Shown in pieces: positions 7,898 through 14,602 of a stretch of 35,418 nt of DNA. The DNA is from QVMP01 sp047974325 (lineage in GTDB: Bacteria > Bacteroidota > Bacteroidia > Bacteroidales > Dysgonomonadaceae), in contig JBKECE010000126.1 in NCBI GenBank assembly GCA_047974325.1, forward strand, positions 1 to 35,418. The letters are read 5' to 3'. The notes beneath the pieces are model-generated. The model was given only the letters and a program-made list of their open reading frames with translations. It made no database searches and had not been told where the DNA came from. The stretch's first letter is position 1, and every line of letters starts with the position of its first letter. The position numbers were made by a program, and so were the translations under genes.

Positions 7898-8431
7898 ATG
7901 AATTTCAAAGCTAAATTATCGGAGCGGATTGGTATGGATGATATCCATGAAATACTTCGTTTAATCCAACAAAGTGACAAGCGAAAGCAAGAATTATATG
8001 ATTTGGTTATTGGAGAAGATGAAAAAATAGGATATCATGCAGCTTGGATCTTTGCACATTTTTCTCCGGAAGCTAATAAATGGCTGTATGAAAAACAAGA
8101 TGAGCTTATTGACGAAGTGATGGTGTGTGAGCATGGAGGTAAACGGAGGGTTATCCTCAGTCTGCTTTATAAACAGCCTTTGGCAGATCCTCCGAGGATT
8201 GATTTTCTGGATTTCTGTCTGGAGCGAATGCTCTCAGTTAAAGAATTACCGGGTGTTCAGTCTCTCTGTATGAAAATAGCCTACGAACTCTGTCGTACTA
8301 TTCCTGAGTTAACCCAAGAGTTAAAAACTACTCTTGAAATGATGGAAGGGGAGTTATGCCCGGCTATCAGGTCAGTGCGAAAGAATATTCTTAAAGCAAT
8401 TCCGAAAGAAAAAAGCTTGCAAAAATATTAG
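7898..8431 (+). CDS. all-helical protein, possibly HEAT-like; unknown function
   Basis: 177 residues with no signal peptide or membrane segment. The sequence is strongly helical, with alternating hydrophobic positions and segments such as GYHAAWIFAHFSPEA and SLCMKIAYELCRTIP that resemble HEAT/ARM-like repeats. It is probably co-transcribed with the AlkZ-like gene, which ends 8 bases before it. HEAT-like proteins are sometimes DNA glycosylases (AlkD), but I see no specific motif for that here. The beginning of this gene is also present in the decayed copy near 26779-26801. Confidence 0.55.
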   Translation: MNFKAKLSERIGMDDIHEILRLIQQSDKRKQELYDLVIGEDEKIGYHAAWIFAHFSPEANKWLYEKQDELIDEVMVCEHGGKRRVILSLLYKQPLADPPRIDFLDFCLERMLSVKELPGVQSLCMKIAYELCRTIPELTQELKTTLEMMEGELCPAIRSVRKNILKAIPKEKSLQKY

Positions 8432-8445
8432 TATATGAACTATAA

Positions 8446-8560
8446 GGATCCGAAGAACATATTTCTTGACAGATATCGAAATAGAAACTATCAGGAAAAA
8501 ACCAACTTTCTATGAGGGTAAATTTAAGATTGAGTTGAATAAGGATACACTCGTCTAAAA
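8446..8560 (+). pseudogene. short C-terminal gene remnant
   Basis: A frame ending at the TAA at 8558-8560 reads KKPTFYEGKFKIELNKDTLV, preceded by DIEIETIR. It has no start and looks like the tail of a lost gene. The spacing of hydrophobic and charged residues recalls the end of the neighbouring HTH_42 protein (DFDISFWDNKFKIDKELLV), so it may be a scrap of a paralogue. The evidence is weak. Confidence 0.3.
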
Positions 8561-8564
8561 AGAT

Positions 8565-8592
8565 AAAAACACGCTTATTTAAGCGTGTTTTT
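8565..8592. terminator. bidirectional Rho-independent terminator
   Basis: AAAAACACGCTT and AAGCGTGTTTTT form a perfect 12-bp stem with a 4-base loop ATTT. A-run and T-run flanks let it work in both directions. It separates the plus-strand 6834-8431 genes from the minus-strand rtcB region. Confidence 0.85.
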
Positions 8593-8595
8593 CTT

Positions 8596-8979
8596 TTAAT
8601 CAATCAACAGCTTCGTCACCGCTGCCGTATTCATTGCCCATTGCATAGTGTAAGATTCGTCAGCATTTTCAGTTTCTACAATTTCTATATTCTGAGCCTG
8701 AGCTTTTATTTCCAGCAAGTTACCTATAGTAGTCTTACTTTTCAACTTAGCGATCAATGCTTCTACATTTTTGGCATCCATATTGGCAACAATCTGTCCT
8801 CCGAAAGGCATCTCCAGCCAGATGATTTTGAGCACCAATGCGAGTAAGTTCGTTTATATCCAACTCGATATATTCAGCCGTCCCTACCTTGTTGGGGATG
8901 CTTCGGATATCTCCACTATGCTTTGCTCCTAGAGCAGTTAGGTTATAATATGAGCAAACCGTAGTTGTATGAGGTAAAG
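8596..8979 (-). pseudogene. truncated, frameshifted gene downstream of rtcB (possibly TerD-like)
   Basis: Read from directly after the rtcB stop codon, the minus strand gives an open frame with VCSYYNLTALGAKHSGDIRS and EYIELDINELTRIGA. A frameshift near 8835 then moves into MPFGGQIVANMDAKNVEAL, ending in MQWAMNTAAVTKLLID at 8596. The two halves join smoothly, and no 5' part is present. The first half resembles proteins with a TerD-like beta-sandwich domain that occur in some rtcB loci, though I am not certain of this name. It appears to be a relic of a partner gene in the RNA-repair operon. Confidence 0.6.
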
Positions 8980-10287
8980 CTATTTTGCTTTAATATTCAA
9001 TATCGGTTTCACCGTATCTAAGATAATAGCCGTATCCTGAATTGCATTAATAATCACATCTTTGTCTTTATATGCCATCGGAGCTTCGTCGAGAGTCGAT
9101 TTGCAGACAGATGTTGAGTAAACTCCTTCCATCTCTTTCTCAAACTCTTCCATATCCAATGTTTTGAAAGCTTGATTACGAGCTAATATTCGCCCTGCAC
9201 CATGTGGAGCTGAGCAATTCCAATCAGCATTGCTTTTCCCTTCACAAATCAATAATCCGTCACGCATATTGAACGGGATAATCATTCGTTCACCTTTATA
9301 AGCTCGGATAGCACCTTTTCGGATAATCCAGTCTTGCGTATCAATAAAGTTATGCTTCGAGTGTATCATATCAACGGCTTCTACATCTCGCAATCCGACA
9401 AAGATAGAGTGAGCCATAGCCCGATGATTAAACTCCGCATACGTTTGAGCAATCACCATATCCACCAAATATTCGTACATATCGTCACCTTTCAATAGCA
9501 ATTCTTTGTGACCGGCACCGTATTGTTCGTTCAATTCAGCCAATTTAATTGGGATATCCGATGTCGGAATAGTATTTTGTGTGATATCCTTAAATTCGTC
9601 GTGATATTCTTGTGGACGGAATTTAGCAGCGGTCATTTTCTTTGCATGGTAGTTACATACTTTCAGTCCGAAGTTTCGCGAACCGGAATGAATGGTTAGG
9701 TAATGAGAACCATCATTTGCTGATTCTCCAATCTCAATAAAGTGGTTTCCACCACCCAGTGAACCGACCGAATTATAGAACATCTTTTCCCCTGTGCCTA
9801 TTTTCTTACATAGTTCGGCAATATATTCACGATCAATAGTCATTGCAGGCTTATCTTCAGAGAAACGGATATTCCACTGATCGATGAACTGATTCATGTT
9901 ATCGGTAACAGTCTGCATATATTCATCTACCCACCAATAATTAAAGTCTTTACCTTTTCGGATTTCATGTCCCATTGGCACAGCTTTTCGAATCTTCTTA
10001 TCTATTTGCGGAAGTTCAGCAGCATCGAATCGTTTATTTAATTTATAACTTGTTACAGAACAACCGATATCGACTCCAATATAGTTAGGATTAACCATTG
10101 TAGTCATCGGCATAGTGAATCCGATTACAATTCCTTTACCCACGTGGGTATCGGGCATAATACGTACCTGTACGCCTTCGGATATTTCGTGATTCAAGAT
10201 GTTTTGAACTAATTCAATAGCTCCTTCTTCAACTTCTTCCAAGAATATTTTACAGTTCTGGTTATATTTTCCTTTTAATTCTATCAT
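8980..10287 (-). CDS. rtcB: RNA ligase RtcB
   Basis: 435 residues, slightly longer than the E. coli protein. Family motifs are all present: PDTHVGKG near residue 45, GVDIGCSV with Asp73 and metal ligand Cys76, GSLGGGNHFIEIG with Asn181 and His182, HSGSRNFG with His200, and NCSAPHGAGR near 370, whose His takes the GMP. RtcB joins 2',3'-cyclic phosphate (or 3'-phosphate) to 5'-OH RNA ends using GTP and Mn2+, so it repairs RNAs cut by ribotoxins. It has its own promoter and palindrome (10311-10352), shared with the tRNA-like RNA upstream. No RtcA cyclase, archease or TROVE gene is visible in this window. Confidence 0.95.
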   Translation of the reverse strand: MIELKGKYNQNCKIFLEEVEEGAIELVQNILNHEISEGVQVRIMPDTHVGKGIVIGFTMPMTTMVNPNYIGVDIGCSVTSYKLNKRFDAAELPQIDKKIRKAVPMGHEIRKGKDFNYWWVDEYMQTVTDNMNQFIDQWNIRFSEDKPAMTIDREYIAELCKKIGTGEKMFYNSVGSLGGGNHFIEIGESANDGSHYLTIHSGSRNFGLKVCNYHAKKMTAAKFRPQEYHDEFKDITQNTIPTSDIPIKLAELNEQYGAGHKELLLKGDDMYEYLVDMVIAQTYAEFNHRAMAHSIFVGLRDVEAVDMIHSKHNFIDTQDWIIRKGAIRAYKGERMIIPFNMRDGLLICEGKSNADWNCSAPHGAGRILARNQAFKTLDMEEFEKEMEGVYSTSVCKSTLDEAPMAYKDKDVIINAIQDTAIILDTVKPILNIKAK

Positions 10288-10310
10288 AACTTTTTGCTTT
10301 TATTTTCTTT

Positions 10311-10352
10311 GATAATACAAAGTAAAACAGTCGGTGCGCAGTATTTCTGCGT
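10311..10352 (-). promoter_or_regulatory. rtcB promoter and palindromic operator
   Basis: The plus strand carries the core GATAATACAAAGTAAAA (10311-10327), nine bases, then CGCA-N7-TGCG (10337-10351). Read toward rtcB this is a palindrome followed by a TTACTTTG box, close to the Bacteroidota TAnnTTTG -7 element, about 30 bases before the ATG. The same core, the same nine-base spacing and the same palindrome occur at 11562-11603 in front of the tRNA-like RNA. Such exact duplication suggests one regulator controls both. The WYL protein at 12354 is the obvious candidate, by inference. Confidence 0.75.
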
Positions 10353-10366
10353 GGGTGGAAATGATT

Positions 10367-10627
10367 TTATAATTCTACGATTTTTTGTGCTATTTCTCCA
10401 CAACGTTCTATACTTCCACTCATTCCCATACTTCCAGATTCTAGTTGAAGAAGATGTTTTGCAATTTTTTCAGCATTTGCACCTTTCATTTTTAGATTTA
10501 CAATGTATGGAACATACGAAGTATATTCATCCATCACCGCTTTTATGTCATTAACTCCTATAGGATCCCAATCGTTCCATAGTATTTCATCAATTTTCTT
10601 ATACAATTCTTTATATCGTTTTTTCAT
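10367..10627 (-). CDS. small DUF1871-like protein
   Basis: 86 residues, with the motif ILWNDWDPIGVND near residue 15, followed by DEYTSYVPYIVNL and a helical C-terminus. The WDPIG pattern is typical of DUF1871-like small proteins, often found near toxin or immunity genes. The ATG overlaps the end of the upstream zinc-ribbon gene by 17 bases, so the two are co-translated. No function is known to me. It sits between the tRNA-like RNA and rtcB. Confidence 0.6.
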   Translation of the reverse strand: MKKRYKELYKKIDEILWNDWDPIGVNDIKAVMDEYTSYVPYIVNLKMKGANAEKIAKHLLQLESGSMGMSGSIERCGEIAQKIVEL

Positions 10628-11321
10628 AACCCTCTATCATTTTCAAGATTTGCTTTCGATCTGCAACATTGTACCAAGCCAAATGTTTTTCAGAATCACA
10701 TTTTACACAATGCCATCCGCCTTTTTTCAGTAACCCGCCTTTCTCTTTATACTTAGAATGACTAAAATCGTTGCACTTTTTGCAATAGATAAGATTAGTT
10801 ATATCATCTAAATCTTTGGCTTGTGCAAGCAATAGCATTTTCATTTCGTCTATTATTACCTCTTCAATGTTTTCTTCTGTTAGCCCTATATAAAATAGTT
10901 GATATTCACCAAGCAGAGATATATCTTCTGCCAAATATGAAAACTGATTTATTATATAGGTAGAATAATCAAAATCAAAGGATTGAATTCTTATTTCTTC
11001 CATTATACTTAAACCTTTCAAAGGTTCAATCTCTCTTTTGAGAACTTGACAGGCAATATCAGAAACATATATTTGAAACAACTCTTTAGCATCTCTATTT
11101 TGAGTTAATCCTAAATCGTCTATCAGTTCTTCGAAATAATGTTCTATTCCCCTCCCATCATTGCTATCCAAGCCAGCAAGGATGTAGAGATTATCAGATT
11201 CATAGTCTCTTTGCATAAGAGAGACAGTCCAGTCTATACATTTTTGTCCATCGAGGAATCCCGATAACAGACGCCTTGCCAGCAGCAAGTCCAATTCTAA
11301 TTGTAAATCTTTCTTTTCCAT
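10611..11321 (-). CDS. uncharacterised protein with C-terminal zinc ribbon
   Basis: 236 residues from the ATG at 11321 (MEKKDLQLEL). A longer frame from a GTG at 11360 would have to be translated through the T arm and acceptor stem of the tRNA-like RNA, so I reject it. The N-terminal three-quarters is helical and acidic with no recognised domain. Near the C-terminus CKKCND and CVKCDS, about 30 residues apart, form a likely four-cysteine zinc ribbon. Start-to-RNA spacing is only 14 bases, so the tRNA-like structure is effectively the 5' leader of this gene. A nucleic-acid-binding role is inferred from the zinc ribbon and the context. Confidence 0.65.
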   Translation of the reverse strand: MEKKDLQLELDLLLARRLLSGFLDGQKCIDWTVSLMQRDYESDNLYILAGLDSNDGRGIEHYFEELIDDLGLTQNRDAKELFQIYVSDIACQVLKREIEPLKGLSIMEEIRIQSFDFDYSTYIINQFSYLAEDISLLGEYQLFYIGLTEENIEEVIIDEMKMLLLAQAKDLDDITNLIYCKKCNDFSHSKYKEKGGLLKKGGWHCVKCDSEKHLAWYNVADRKQILKMIEGYEKTI

Positions 11322-11335
11322 AATTCTATTTTTTG

Positions 11336-11537
11336 TACCCTCGATGAGATTCGAACTCACATTCTCTTTTTGGAGCAGTACGGCTCTAAATGCGCTTCCC
11401 TACTTATAAATTAATGCTTTCGGTGCATCTGCAAATTCTACCCGCAACAACGTGAAGTCAAGAAACGGGGATATCCGTACACTCTACGGCTCGTTCAAAA
11501 CTTTTTCCGTAGGCTTTTCCTTTTAAGCTACAAGGGC
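11336..11537 (-). ncRNA. tRNA-like RNA with a large insertion in place of the anticodon loop
   Basis: About 202 nt. On the minus strand, GCCCTTG (11537-11531) pairs with CGAGGGT (11343-11337) as a 7-bp acceptor stem with two wobbles, followed by discriminator A; no CCA is encoded. TA follows as U8/A9, then a D arm GCTT-AAAAGGAA-AAGC (11528-11513) with A14, G18, G19 and A21 in the right places. The T arm is GTGAG-TTCGAAT-CTCAT (11360-11344). TACGG (11511-11507) can pair with CCGTA (11383-11379) as a 5-bp anticodon-like stem enclosing 123 nt, then a small CTC/GAG variable arm. Alternatively CTACGG pairs with CCGTAG (11489-11484). A complete tRNA elbow without a normal anticodon points to a tRNA mimic. 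Confidence 0.75.
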
Positions 11538-11561
11538 ATAATGTTAATGATCTCTTTGTTT

Positions 11562-11603
11562 GATAATACAAAGTAAAATATAGGATACGCAGTATTATTG
11601 CGT
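11562..11603 (-). promoter_or_regulatory. promoter and palindromic operator of the tRNA-like RNA
   Basis: GATAATACAAAGTAAAA (11562-11578) plus the palindrome ACGCA-N7-TGCGT (11587-11603) copy the rtcB promoter with identical spacing. On the minus strand TTACTTTG is the likely -7 box, giving an RNA start near 11561 and a leader of about 24 nt before the acceptor stem. The palindrome lies between this transcript and the divergent Sel1-WYL genes, so a bound regulator could act on both sides. Confidence 0.75.
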
Positions 11604-11642
11604 AATAGAAAATATTTTGATTATTTTTGAGAAAAAAATAAT

Positions 11643-12350
11643 ATGATAACATCCAAAAAGCAATTTGATTCTATTATTAATAGAGCAGAGCATCAAATAG
11701 GGCTATATCCTTTGAATAGCGAATCATTATATGATTTAGGATTTGTCTTTGAATTTGGATTGGTTGAGAATAATATTTCAATAGCAGAGATTGATTATGA
11801 GCAATCATTTCATTGGTATGAACGGGCAATGAAAAAAGGGAATATTGATGCAACTCTTCGACTAGCAGACTTCATGAGTGAAGGTATAGGATGCAAAAAA
11901 AACATTGAAAAAGCAATTACTTTGTATTTGATCTGTATTGATAAAGAGCGATCTATAGCTGCAAATAATTTAGCTACTATATTCCGAGATATGAAAAATT
12001 ATATCGAAGCTTTCAAATACTATAAGTTAGCAAATGATTTGATGTCAAAAGAATACAGAATAGATACATACAGTCTGAATGTTGCAATGTGTTACTTATA
12101 TGGAATTGGAGTTAAACAAGATATTGATACAGCAGTAGAACAAATAAAAAAATTGGTTGAACCTAATAATAATTATTCTTGCCAGTTTGATATTGATGAA
12201 GCTAACTATCTGTTAGGATTACTTTACTTACAAGGAAAAGGAGTGACCGGAGATATTGATAAAGCTCGGTATTATTTATTAAATGCAAATTTAGAGGAAG
12301 ATCATCCTTCGAGTCAAGCACTTTTATTATTAATTGGAAGAATTAATTAG
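11643..12350 (+). CDS. Sel1-like repeat protein
   Basis: 235 residues. Sel1-type helical repeats run through most of the length: NIDATLRLADFMSEGIGCKKNIEKAI near 60-95, NVAMCYLYGIGVKQDIDTAVEQI near 145-170, and ANYLLGLLYLQGKGVTGDIDKARYYL near 185-215. Sel1 repeats are protein-binding scaffolds. There is no signal peptide, so it should be cytosolic. It starts about 40 bases from the palindrome at 11587-11603, divergent from the tRNA-like RNA, and ends three bases before the WYL gene. It is probably an adaptor for, or regulated partner of, the WYL protein. Confidence 0.75.
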   Translation: MITSKKQFDSIINRAEHQIGLYPLNSESLYDLGFVFEFGLVENNISIAEIDYEQSFHWYERAMKKGNIDATLRLADFMSEGIGCKKNIEKAITLYLICIDKERSIAANNLATIFRDMKNYIEAFKYYKLANDLMSKEYRIDTYSLNVAMCYLYGIGVKQDIDTAVEQIKKLVEPNNNYSCQFDIDEANYLLGLLYLQGKGVTGDIDKARYYLLNANLEEDHPSSQALLLLIGRIN

Positions 12351-12353
12351 CTC

Positions 12354-13370
12354 ATGCCAGTAAACCGTAACGCCCTCATCCGTTATAAGACAATAGATAC
12401 TTGTCTACGTAATAAATATAGACAGTGGACACTTGAAGATCTGATAGATGCTTGTTCTGATGCACTATACGAGTATGAAGGAATAGATAAAGGCATCAGC
12501 AAACGTACTGTGCAAATGGATATACAAATGATGCGCAGCGAGAAATTGGGTTATAACGCTCCGATCGTTGTATATGACAATAAGTACTATAAATACGAAG
12601 ATGAGGATTATAGTATAACCAACACTCCTCTATCAGAACAAGACTTGAAAACCATGTCGGAAGCCGTAGAGGTTTTGAGCCAATTCAAAGGGTTCTCTTA
12701 TTTTTCAGGTATGGGCGATATCGTTAGCCGATTGGAAGATCATGTTACTTCGGCAAAACAGAAAACTATACCTGTTATTGATTTTGAGAAGAATGAAAGC
12801 CTGAAAGGATTGGATTATCTCGATACTATTTATCATGCTATTGTTAATAAACAAGCGCTAAGTCTGAAATATCGTTCATTCAAAGCCCGGTCAGCAAATA
12901 CATTCTTATTCTATCCTTACTTACTAAAAGAGTACCGCAACCGATGGTTCGTATTTGGTCGTCGAAAAGGAAATCTGATTAATCTCGCATTAGATAGAAT
13001 ACATAGTGTAGAGATAGCTGAAAAAGAAAGGTTTGTAGAAAATAATTTATTCGATCCTCAGACTTTCTTTGACGATTTAGTGGGTGTTACAAAAAATGTA
13101 GGGATGAAAGCCGAATCTATTCGTTTCTGGGTAAGTAAGGAAAATGCACCTTATGTGGAAACAAAACCTTTTCACAAAAGCCAGAAAATAGTGGAGGAAT
13201 ATGAAGACGGTTCCAAAGTATTCGAAATTAATGTAGTTATCAATCAGGAGTTACAAAGGGAGTTCTTTGGATATGCTGATACTATAAGAATATTATCTCC
13301 GCAATCATTAGTTGATTTTATGGGATGGAAATTTAGATTGGCTAAAGAAAGATATGAAAGTGATATATAA
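12354..13370 (+). CDS. WYL-domain transcriptional regulator
   Basis: 338 residues. The N-terminal ~70 residues form a helix-turn-helix of the type seen in WYL regulators (TLEDLIDACSDAL, KRTVQMDIQMMRS). Residues about 150-235 are the WYL domain, with YHAIVNKQALSLKYRSF, FYPYLLKEYRNRWFVFGRR and LALDRIHSVEI. A C-terminal extension (WCX-like) includes FWVSKENAPYVETKPFHKSQ. WYL domains sense nucleic acid or nucleotide ligands and often control RNA repair, CRISPR and defence loci. It follows the Sel1 gene by three bases. I infer it binds the ACGCA-N7-TGCGT palindromes, with broken RNA ends or tRNA fragments as possible signals. Confidence 0.88.
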   Translation: MPVNRNALIRYKTIDTCLRNKYRQWTLEDLIDACSDALYEYEGIDKGISKRTVQMDIQMMRSEKLGYNAPIVVYDNKYYKYEDEDYSITNTPLSEQDLKTMSEAVEVLSQFKGFSYFSGMGDIVSRLEDHVTSAKQKTIPVIDFEKNESLKGLDYLDTIYHAIVNKQALSLKYRSFKARSANTFLFYPYLLKEYRNRWFVFGRRKGNLINLALDRIHSVEIAEKERFVENNLFDPQTFFDDLVGVTKNVGMKAESIRFWVSKENAPYVETKPFHKSQKIVEEYEDGSKVFEINVVINQELQREFFGYADTIRILSPQSLVDFMGWKFRLAKERYESDI

Positions 13371-13514
13371 TTATTTCAAAATTACTAATTTTTTAATTCT
13401 TTCGAATGGTGTATGTATGGCGGGTTATAGACTCAGGGTTCGAATTCGTTATTAACTCATTGTTAGTTAAATAATTAAAAGTGATAGTCGATATGATGAA
13501 TGCTATTTCTATCA

Positions 13515-13557
13515 ATGGAGGCAGTGAATTAATTTTTTATTAATTCACTGCCTCCAT
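13515..13557. terminator. strong Rho-independent terminator
   Basis: A perfect 19-bp stem: ATGGAGGCAGTGAATTAAT (13515-13533) and its complement (13539-13557), with loop TTTTT and seven T after it. It lies between the WYL operon (plus) and the lipoprotein gene (minus), so it ends the WYL transcript and probably also transcription from the right. Apart from this hairpin and a TTAACT/AGTTAA dyad near 13452, 13371-13711 shows no gene. Confidence 0.85.
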
Positions 13558-13711
13558 TTTTTTAGTCCTAATATACTTTAGCAAATAAGTAGTAAAATAC
13601 TTTTACGCTGATACATTTTGCGTATGACAAAAGAAATATATGTTGTTTCTGCAATAAGAAATATTTCTTCGAACTATATGTCTCTACCTCGCAGTTTTTA
13701 TTAGAGAGATA

Positions 13712-14131
13712 CTATTTCAAATCATATTTAGTAATATCAATTTTGCAAAGTTTGTTACCGTAAGAGTCTTCATATATATATCGAAATCTGTAATCATATT
13801 GATCCAATATTATCTTAACTGATAATTTTCCAAAAGCTGGCACATCACTACTACTAAAGGATTTTACTATTGCATCTTTCATATTCGTAACTGTTGTTGC
13901 ATCTAAAGACTCGACACCTTCTATCGAACCAATATATTCTATGATTTTTTCATTTTCATAGAAGTTGACATCCGTTAATGTCACACCATTTCCCTGGTTG
14001 GATGGACATTGGCTTTTCATAAGTGCAACTTCTTCTCTCAATTGTTTTGCAATATCATCGCTACACGAATTAAACGAAAATGCAGACAAAACTAATAATC
14101 CTAAAGTAAATTTTCTTAAAAATGTATTCAT
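13712..14131 (-). CDS. small lipoprotein of unknown function
   Basis: 139 residues. The N-terminus is a lipoprotein signal peptide: basic MNTFLRKF, hydrophobic core to about residue 20, then a lipobox ending at Cys23 (FNSCSDD). The SDD after the cysteine is compatible with inner-membrane or periplasmic retention, but Bacteroidota sorting rules differ. The mature part has a predicted mixed alpha/beta fold with two more cysteines and a tyrosine-rich end (YDYRFRYIYEDSYG). The family is not recognised. It is the last gene of the minus-strand signalling cluster but is separated from it by the decayed kinase fragment, so membership is uncertain. Confidence 0.6.
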   Translation of the reverse strand: MNTFLRKFTLGLLVLSAFSFNSCSDDIAKQLREEVALMKSQCPSNQGNGVTLTDVNFYENEKIIEYIGSIEGVESLDATTVTNMKDAIVKSFSSSDVPAFGKLSVKIILDQYDYRFRYIYEDSYGNKLCKIDITKYDLK

Positions 14132-14146
14132 AAATTTTTGTTTTAC

Positions 14147-14165
14147 ATCCGATCCATATTCGGAT
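14147..14165. promoter_or_regulatory. dyad upstream of the lipoprotein gene
   Basis: ATCCGA and TCGGAT with a 7-base spacer lie 15 bases upstream of the lipoprotein ATG at 14131. They may be an operator or a leader hairpin. No -7 box is evident next to it. Confidence 0.3.
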
Positions 14166-14270
14166 ATTATGTTAATACTGAAATAAAAACTTCTAATTGT
14201 TATCCAGAAGCCTATATACGATCCTTCCTTCAGTTACTGTCGAGTAATTCCTATTCTTGTCTATAGAGCC

Positions 14271-14594
14271 TCATTTACCACCTAACTCTACATCCTTAAC
14301 GTATTGCCCCAAATCCATCACTCCAAGATGTTTCATTATAATGACAAGTTTGCCATCATCGGTTTCCGTTCGATCTATTACTTTACGTATGTTGGGAATA
14401 TCATCAAGCAAAATCATAATATTGGCCTCTTTTTTGAAGTGTTGCTGTATATTATGATCACCTATGAACTTATTTATCAGAACCTTGATGACCACGAATT
14501 TACCATACTATTTTGAGCATAATTATATAGTTGCCATACCTCTGGCGCCTGTCGCCTTCGATATCTTATATCCGTTAATTGTTTTCCCGATCAT
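14271..14594 (-). pseudogene. decayed N-lobe of a Ser/Thr protein kinase
   Basis: Starting at the ATG at 14594 the minus strand reads MIGKTINGYKISKATGARGM, then a stop, a frameshift, and from about 14495 VVIKVLINKF, HFKKEANIMILLDDI and IRKVIDRTETDDGKLVIIM, stopping at 14271. This follows residues 1-100 of the intact kinase at 18787-20217 nearly word for word (IRKVIDRTET is identical). The catalytic loop and everything after it are gone. It is therefore a remnant of a second kinase gene at the end of the operon, directly after the PP2C gene. Confidence 0.85.
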
Positions 14595-14602
14595 ATATTA
14601 TA

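Noticed and set aside
10611..11360. Longer 249-residue form of the zinc-ribbon protein starting at GTG 11360
   Set aside because: The extra 13 codons lie in the T arm and acceptor stem of the tRNA-like RNA, and a good ATG exists at 11321.
11336..11537. tmRNA, ordinary tRNA or a tRNA with a group I intron
   Set aside because: A tmRNA lacks a canonical D stem with GG and carries a tag frame. The anticodon loop here begins with A instead of pyrimidine-U, so simple removal of the insert does not give a normal loop. The insert is too short for a group I intron and I see no intron core.
11458..11652. 64-residue minus-strand reading frame
   Set aside because: It covers the promoter, leader and 5' half of the tRNA-like RNA and has no protein-like features.
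13414..13450. GGGTTCGAATTC, resembling a tRNA T loop, as an attachment-site relic
   Set aside because: The flanking bases cannot form a T stem or an acceptor end, and no second copy is found.
13580..13623. Third copy of the rtcB-type operator (ACGC and GCGT near a TTTTACT box on the minus strand)
   Set aside because: The spacer is 10 bases instead of 7, the -7 box does not match, and no gene lies downstream.
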